From assembly GCA_002337455.1 (NCBI GenBank), contig DDGC01000014.1, positions 22,251-86,250 on the forward strand: DNA of 64,000 nt, in the 5' to 3' direction. The stretch comes from Rhizobiales bacterium UBA1912. Its GTDB lineage: Bacteria > Pseudomonadota > Alphaproteobacteria > Rhizobiales > Devosiaceae. A program made the position numbers and the translations under genes. Shown here piece by piece: positions 59,168 to 64,000 of the stretch (position 1 is its first letter; each line of letters opens with the position of its first letter). The notes under the pieces were generated by a model, which did not search any database, was not told the DNA's origin, and saw only the letters and a program-made list of their open reading frames with translations.

Positions 59168-59927
59168 AACCTCACCGCGCCGGGCCATAGCGCTCCGCGC
59201 GGCGCTTGCCATTGCTCTTGGACTTGCCACGGTCCTGCTGCTGCCCGCCACCGGGTTTGCTCAGGACATCTCAATTGATTTCGGCGACGAGACCACGCTG
59301 ACCGAACGCGCGATCCAGATGATCGCGCTCATCACCATCCTGGCGCTCGCGCCCTCGATTCTTGTCATGGTGACCAGCTTCACCCGCATCGTGGTGGTGC
59401 TCTCGCTCCTGCGCACCGCTATCGGCTTGCAGACCGCGCCGCCCAATTCGGTGATGATTTCGCTGGCGCTGTTTCTCTCGGCCTTCATCATGGCCCCTAC
59501 CCTTCAGCAAAGCTATGAGGCGGGCATCGCACCTCTGGTTGCCGGCGACGTCGAAATCGTCGAAGCGCTTGAGTTGAGCGCCGGGCCATTACACGAGTTC
59601 ATGCGCGCCCATGTCCGCCCTCAGGACGTGATGCTGTTCATGGACCTGACCGAAACCCCGCCCCCGGAAAACCCCGAAGACCTCGAACTGCGCATCCTCA
59701 TCCCGGCCTTCATGATCTCCGAGCTCCGACGGGCCTTCGAGATCGGGTTCCTGTTGTTCCTGCCGTTCGTGGTCATCGACATGGTTGTGGCCTCGGTGCT
59801 GATGAGCATGGGCATGATGATGCTGCCCCCCGTCATCATCTCGCTGCCCTTCAAGCTGATCTTTTTCGTCCTTGTCGATGGCTGGCATCTGGTGGCAGGG
59901 TCGCTGATACGGAGTTTTACGGGGTGA
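59121..59927 (+). CDS. fliP: Flagellar export gate protein FliP
   Basis: A 268-residue protein of the export gate. After a basic N terminus and signal-like segment (ALAIALGLATVLLLPATGFA) come the FliP motifs VMVTSFTRIVVVLSLLRTAI, QTAPPNSVMISLALFLSAFI, IPAFMISELRRAFEIGFLLF and MMMLPPVIISLPFKLIFFVL. No ATG or GTG exists between the fliO frame and the signal; the only sensible start is TTG at 59121 with GTGGAG 13 bases upstream, inside fliO. Start confidence is moderate, identity high. Confidence 0.87.
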   Translation: MKRGKKITRTRQPARKTSPRRAIALRAALAIALGLATVLLLPATGFAQDISIDFGDETTLTERAIQMIALITILALAPSILVMVTSFTRIVVVLSLLRTAIGLQTAPPNSVMISLALFLSAFIMAPTLQQSYEAGIAPLVAGDVEIVEALELSAGPLHEFMRAHVRPQDVMLFMDLTETPPPENPEDLELRILIPAFMISELRRAFEIGFLLFLPFVVIDMVVASVLMSMGMMMLPPVIISLPFKLIFFVLVDGWHLVAGSLIRSFTG

Positions 59928-59932
59928 GTGCC

Positions 59933-59978
59933 GACCTTGCCAAAGGCAAGGTCAAATCGTTCCAGCGGAGCGATTTGA
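59933..59978. repeat. Double hairpin downstream of fliP
   Basis: GACCTTGCC-aaa-GGCAAGGTC (59933-59953) runs directly into TCAAATCG-11 bases-CGATTTGA (59952-59978). No T tract follows. It sits between convergent genes in the 100 bases after fliP and could slow 3' decay or end transcription. Confidence 0.6.
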
Positions 59979-60027
59979 GCCACGAACGCCCGAGCATAGG
60001 CGACAGCCGGGTCAGCACCGCAAACAC

Positions 60028-63000
60028 CTACAAGCTCGCCACAGCCCCCGTCTCGGGCGATGCCCGCAGTGGTGTCACCGCATCCTGCCCTGCATAGATC
60101 TCGCGATAGGCGTTGAGGAAGGCATTGATCGCCTGGGTATCGGCCACTTGCCGTGCGATCTCGCGGAAATTGACCCCATTGGGATCGACGTTTTCAACGA
60201 CGAAGGCAAAGACCGGCCATTCGGGAGTGGTCGACATGATCTCGGAAAACCGGCTGCGGAGGCGGGCAAGCCCGATCTGGTCGTTCGACAACACATAGCC
60301 CACAGCCGCCTTGACGATGTTGGTCCGCGCCATGGGAGAAAGGCCGCCGGTGCCGATGTCTGGCGAATAAAGCGCCTCGATCGTCTCGCTGGCCGCCGAG
60401 AAGCGGTTGGCCTGCCACAGCGCATCGATGCGCAGCAATTCGGTGTCGCGGCCGGTAAGGCTCGAAAGCAGGTCAAGCGCCAGATCGTGACGATGGGCGT
60501 GAATGAGCGCGCTGGCTTCCAGCACGCGACGCTGGCGTTCCAGCCCCGGTGGCAGCCCGGCCAACCGCGTTTCGTAAAGCACCCGCAACGCCGAATTGGG
60601 GTCGCGATTGGCGATATAGACAACGGCAAGATCGGCGGCTACCTGCGCGCGGGCCGCCCCGTCCAGCCGGTTTTCGATCTGATAGCGCAGCAGTTCGGAC
60701 GCCTGGGCCAGCAGGTCGACCTCGATCAGCCGCTGGGCGAGATTGCGGATCATCATGTCGCCCTCGGCCCCCGGCGGGGTGAGATGGCGGTAGTCGTAAT
60801 AGATCGAGAGCGCCGACACAGCGTCGAGGGCATCGGCCCGTCCATCGAGAAACAGCCCGGAAAATTCTGTGCGCGCCCGCGCCAGCAGCGTATCGAGCGA
60901 GCGGTTGTCCTCGAACCCCGCGGCCATTTCACGGGTAAGGACGAACGCGTCGCGATAATCGCCGTGACGATATTGCAGGTCGGTCAGCTTGGTGACGATG
61001 TCGATCTCGAGCTGATCGCCGCGCCACAGGGTCGATTGCACGGCCAGCGTATGGATCGCCTTGGCGACATCGAGCTGGTCCATGTCGTCCAGAATCTCGA
61101 TGGTGTGCAACACCGCTTCTGCCGTCGAGCCGCGCCGGTCGGCGGCAATAACCCGCCCATAGCCTTCCAGTGCGTCGTCCTGGAGCCCATTGATATGGTC
61201 GAGACGCGCCGACAGCAGCTGATACTGGGCAACCTGATCGGGCGTCAAGGCGGCAAGATCGACAGCGCGGATCATGTCGGCAGCCATCGTGGCATCGTTC
61301 TGCTCGACGGCGGCGCGAATAGCCGCGATGTAAAACCGCGCCCCGATCCAGTTGGGATAATTGTCGATCACATGATCGCCGCCGAATGCGTCGAGTCGCG
61401 CCCCTGCGAAATCGCCGGCATCGACCTTGGCGATGGTGCGCCAGATCATGGCGTCGGCATCGTTGAGCATTCTGTCGACGTTGAGCAGTTCCAGCGCGCC
61501 CTCATGGCGTCCGGCCAGCGCGTTGGCGGCGGCCAGCGTTGCGTTCATGGCCGGTTCGAGACTCGCTTGCCGCAAATCGCGCGACAGGACGTTGAGCACG
61601 CCAATCGCCTCGAAAGCGAAATTGTTGCTCAGGTAGAACTGGGCGAGATCGAGCCGGGCGCGGTCGAGTTCCCTGCCCTCGGCGAGCGCCGCACGCTCCT
61701 GGTATTCGTCGCGCAAAAGCACGAATTCATCGGGGTTCGGCGTCATCATCGCATTGAGGTCGAGCGCGCTGACGCTCGTTGCGTCCGGTGCGTAGAGCCG
61801 CTGCTGGCCCTCATCGGTCGAAACCGTGAGCCCCGCATTGGCCGAGATCACCGCGAACCGGTCCTCGATGGAAACACTGACCCCTTCATGCAGCGGCTTG
61901 ATCACCAGCCCATGGATGGAGCGCGGCGCTTCGAAATCCACAAAGCCCAGATCGCGCACCACACCGCGCGCCGGCGGATAGGTGGTGACCACATCGAGAA
62001 TGTCGCCCACATCGGGATCGCGCAGCTGGTGCACATTGGCGGGCCGTTCGAGATCGGCCAGTATTTCATAGAGCCCGGTGGGCGAACGGCGGCGTTCGAG
62101 CGTTACCGGCTGGACGGCCGAAAGCAGGATATCGCCGAGCGAAAGTACCCAGCTCCGCCCTTCCGAGGCCAGCGTGGCCAGCCGGTTCTGGTCGAGCTCC
62201 ATGCGCACGACATAGGCAGCGCCCGTGCTTTCGACGGTGAGGTCGCGGGCCAGGCCGTCGAGAATTTCCCCCGATTGCGCATCGGGGCTCACCAGCCGGG
62301 CCCGTGTGTCAAACAGCATCCACACGACATTGCCGCGCCGGAACACGGCAGCGGGCGTTTCCTCTACAAAGGGAAAAACCACGCGGACCGTCTGGCCCAC
62401 AGTGCTGACAAAGGGCTGGATGGTTTGTGGCCCCTCGGACGGCACCTGTGCCGGGGTTTCAGGATGCTCTTCCCCCTCCACAACAGGTTCCGGCTCCGAC
62501 AGGGTCGCGGCGATCTCGCCGAGGTCGAGCCCTTCGGCCGTCGCCCCGGGGATGTCGATATCGAGGATGAATTCGGTGCTCGATTGCTCATAAAAGCGCA
62601 CCGAAACATCCTCGGGGATGGCCATGGAAATCTCGGTATCACCGCCATGAACGATGTTGGTCACCTCGCCCAGCTGTGCGGGACGGTCCGAAAGCACTTC
62701 GTAAAGATCGACGGGCACCGGCCAGTCGAACCGGATCGAGGCTTGTTCGCCTTCGCGGGTGAACTCGGCCTTGGTTCCCACGTTCCAGGTAAACTCGATG
62801 CGTGAGAAGGTCGGGTGCTTGCCCACCCTGATCGTGGGTTGGGGATCGTATTCGAGCACCAGTTCGGCCCGCCGGCGCTCCTCGGCAATCCGGGCCGCCT
62901 CTTCGGCGCGTTCGGCCAGCTTTGTGATGATTTCCGGCGGAAGCGACGGGGGCAGACCAACCCAGTCAGTCGGCAGAAGGTCGATATAGAGCTGCTCGCC

Positions 63001-63384
63001 GGCCGCCATGGTGTTGATCTGGAACTGCTCGCGCATGCCCATGCGGATACCGGTACGGTCCGGATCGAACCGGGCAACGGCCAGATATTCGCCAAGGGTG
63101 GTCCCGATGTCGGGCAGCACGCCGGCCATCGGCGTATCGGGCACAGCGATGACCAGCACGCCATTGTCGCTGGTGACGGCGTGCTCGGGCAGCTTCATGC
63201 GGTCGGGAAACGTGAGGATCAGTCGGCCGTAATTTTCATGCCGCTGCGCCTCGAAGGTAATGGTTTCCTGCGCCAGCGCCGGACCGGCGGCCCCCGCCAA
63301 CATGAAAAACGCCAGCAAGATCACTCTTGCAGCGTCCACAAACCCATAAACCTGGCGTCCACGTTTTCTTGTGGTCGAAAGCAT
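60028..63384 (-). CDS. Large exported helical-repeat protein in the flagellar locus
   Basis: An 1118-residue protein. Residues 1-38 are a signal peptide or anchor (ARVILLAFFMLAGAAGPALA). Residues 40-330 are beta-rich with repeated 'RVGKHPTFSRIEFTWNVGTK'-like strands plus a short coiled coil (KLAERAEEAARIAEERRRAE). From about 560 onward the sequence is almost all helical pairs (AQFYLSNNFAFEAIGVLNVL, ATLAAANALAGRHEGALELL, AQVAADLAVVYIANRDPNSA), as in TPR-like solenoids. I do not know a named homolog; the position before a MotE-like gene suggests a motor or envelope scaffold. Confidence 0.75.
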   Translation of the reverse strand: MLSTTRKRGRQVYGFVDAARVILLAFFMLAGAAGPALAQETITFEAQRHENYGRLILTFPDRMKLPEHAVTSDNGVLVIAVPDTPMAGVLPDIGTTLGEYLAVARFDPDRTGIRMGMREQFQINTMAAGEQLYIDLLPTDWVGLPPSLPPEIITKLAERAEEAARIAEERRRAELVLEYDPQPTIRVGKHPTFSRIEFTWNVGTKAEFTREGEQASIRFDWPVPVDLYEVLSDRPAQLGEVTNIVHGGDTEISMAIPEDVSVRFYEQSSTEFILDIDIPGATAEGLDLGEIAATLSEPEPVVEGEEHPETPAQVPSEGPQTIQPFVSTVGQTVRVVFPFVEETPAAVFRRGNVVWMLFDTRARLVSPDAQSGEILDGLARDLTVESTGAAYVVRMELDQNRLATLASEGRSWVLSLGDILLSAVQPVTLERRRSPTGLYEILADLERPANVHQLRDPDVGDILDVVTTYPPARGVVRDLGFVDFEAPRSIHGLVIKPLHEGVSVSIEDRFAVISANAGLTVSTDEGQQRLYAPDATSVSALDLNAMMTPNPDEFVLLRDEYQERAALAEGRELDRARLDLAQFYLSNNFAFEAIGVLNVLSRDLRQASLEPAMNATLAAANALAGRHEGALELLNVDRMLNDADAMIWRTIAKVDAGDFAGARLDAFGGDHVIDNYPNWIGARFYIAAIRAAVEQNDATMAADMIRAVDLAALTPDQVAQYQLLSARLDHINGLQDDALEGYGRVIAADRRGSTAEAVLHTIEILDDMDQLDVAKAIHTLAVQSTLWRGDQLEIDIVTKLTDLQYRHGDYRDAFVLTREMAAGFEDNRSLDTLLARARTEFSGLFLDGRADALDAVSALSIYYDYRHLTPPGAEGDMMIRNLAQRLIEVDLLAQASELLRYQIENRLDGAARAQVAADLAVVYIANRDPNSALRVLYETRLAGLPPGLERQRRVLEASALIHAHRHDLALDLLSSLTGRDTELLRIDALWQANRFSAASETIEALYSPDIGTGGLSPMARTNIVKAAVGYVLSNDQIGLARLRSRFSEIMSTTPEWPVFAFVVENVDPNGVNFREIARQVADTQAINAFLNAYREIYAGQDAVTPLRASPETGAVASL

Positions 63385-63472
63385 TCTGCCTGCCGCCCTT
63401 ATTCATTGGGCACACTAGGCAGCAGCGCTTAAGATGGGATTACCATGCACATTCAAAAAGCAACGTGTCGGC

Positions 63473-64000
63473 TTATTGACCCACGATCTGCGGCAGGTTG
63501 GCAAACTCCTGTGGGGCCGCCTCAGCGGGCCCTGTGGGCCCCGTCTGGGCGAGAAGAACCGTAAGTTGCTGCGCCTTGGCCGGGATCATCTTGGCCATGA
63601 TCGGCCCGAGCTTGCGCGGGTTCATCGCATGCCCGACCCGCACCAGAACGTCCTGGTCGAGATCGTTGAAAATGGTGGCCGCATCGCCGGCCCGCATGTT
63701 TTCGTACATCGCCACGATTGCCGTAAACTGGTCGGCCTCGGCGTTTTCCTGGGCGTCGACCAGCGCGTTGATCTGGGTTTCCATGGCGCTCAATTCGCTC
63801 ATGCGCTCCTCGATGCGCATTTCGGCGGCCTCGACCACGGCAAGCCGGGTCTGAAGCTCGGCAGCGAAGCTTTCGAGCTCGGTCCGGCGCTCCGCCAGAC
63901 GCTGGAGGATGAGCGCCTCGGTCGATCCGGGAGCGGCTTCCGAACCATTCTCCAGCGTCGCGAGATCGGCCTCATCTGTAGGGAAATTGTCAAACAGCGC
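63473..64000 (-). CDS. MotE/MgtE-N-like flagellar motor chaperone, 5' end outside window
   Basis: The frame stays open to the right edge, giving at least 175 residues. A coiled coil (ALILQRLAERRTELESFAAE onward) is followed by ENAEADQFTAIVAMYENMRA, GDAATIFNDLDQDVLVRVGH and AMNPRKLGPIMAKMIPAKAQ, the helical MgtE-N/FliG-like repeat seen in rhizobial MotE, a periplasmic chaperone for the MotC motor protein. The N-terminal anchor expected for MotE lies beyond the window. The gene precedes the large helical-repeat protein by 88 bases on the same strand. Confidence 0.72.
   Translation of the reverse strand, partial: ALFDNFPTDEADLATLENGSEAAPGSTEALILQRLAERRTELESFAAELQTRLAVVEAAEMRIEERMSELSAMETQINALVDAQENAEADQFTAIVAMYENMRAGDAATIFNDLDQDVLVRVGHAMNPRKLGPIMAKMIPAKAQQLTVLLAQTGPTGPAEAAPQEFANLPQIVGQ

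Noticed and set aside
60148..62805. Long plus-strand open frame (885 codons) opposite the large helical-repeat protein
   Set aside because: The composition is a GC-bias shadow, with no signal peptide, motif or ribosome binding site; the minus-strand gene has a signal peptide and regular helical repeats.

Overview
The window is one contiguous stretch of a GC-rich alphaproteobacterial chromosome, almost certainly Hyphomicrobiales. The closest match in protein style is the Devosiaceae (Devosia or Pelagibacterium); that genus-level guess is inference. Supporting signs are a CckA hybrid kinase, CtrA boxes of the form TTAA-N7-TTAA, a recA promoter region carrying GTTC-N7 LexA half-sites, the DUF1476 zeta inhibitor of F1-ATPase, three-subunit PurS/PurQ/PurL, a TAXI-type TRAP transporter, rhizobial-type flagellar gene order and a BacA/SbmA transporter. 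I see no transposase, integrase, phage gene, CRISPR array or rRNA. The only RNA gene I can assign is tRNA-Leu(UAA).

Layout. 0.2-8.4 kb: gluconokinase, a TraB/GumN protein, then a DctB/DctD-like two-component system followed by a TAXI-TRAP transporter that it probably controls. 8.5-11.7 kb: small accessory genes (CsbD, a MerR-TipAS regulator with a classic 19-bp-spacer promoter, an EF-hand protein, two adjacent frameshifted small genes, a short basic protein). 11.7-19.0 kb: tRNA-Leu, ASCH-gpt-molybdopterin-binding operon, DUF3088-sfsA-map-radC, a CelD-like acetyltransferase and CcdA. 19.1-31.8 kb: rpe, purB, ClpP, an ArsR/SRPBCC pair, the ATPase zeta inhibitor, then a purine locus purC-purS-...-purQ-...-purL interrupted by membrane-protein genes and ending with bolA and the monothiol glutaredoxin. 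32-44.4 kb: two MFS exporters, IMPase-ttcA, BacA/SbmA, rpsD, a DMT exporter, TrmJ, GNAT, two tandem GFA proteins, TfoX-N, a MarR-FabF pair. 44.5-54.1 kb: icd, a FadL-type porin, alaS, recA, cckA. 54.2-64 kb: flagellar genes flgB-flgC-fliE-fliQ-fliR-flhB on the minus strand, fliO-fliP on the plus strand, a very large exported helical-repeat protein and a MotE-like gene cut by the window edge.

Regulation visible in the sequence. CtrA boxes lie both in front of cckA and between the divergent flgB and fliO genes, so the CckA-CtrA relay that usually drives flagellar class II genes has its sensor kinase and its targets side by side. recA faces a small glycine-zipper gene across a 45-bp inverted repeat that carries LexA-type half-sites. 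The MarR-FabF pair has a near-perfect 34-bp palindrome 10 bp upstream.

The least expected signal is a family of short intergenic repeats with three copies here (22.1, 56.9 and 57.9 kb). Each keeps the same core but has a different outer stem. The outer stems differ in sequence yet remain complementary, which is compensatory change. Each copy abuts the stop codon of a minus-strand gene, and two of them split the flgB-flgC and fliE-fliQ junctions. A third flagellar junction, flgC-fliE, holds a different palindrome. Also notable is a DctD-like activator in which the sigma-54 contact loop GAFTGA reads GAFPGA.
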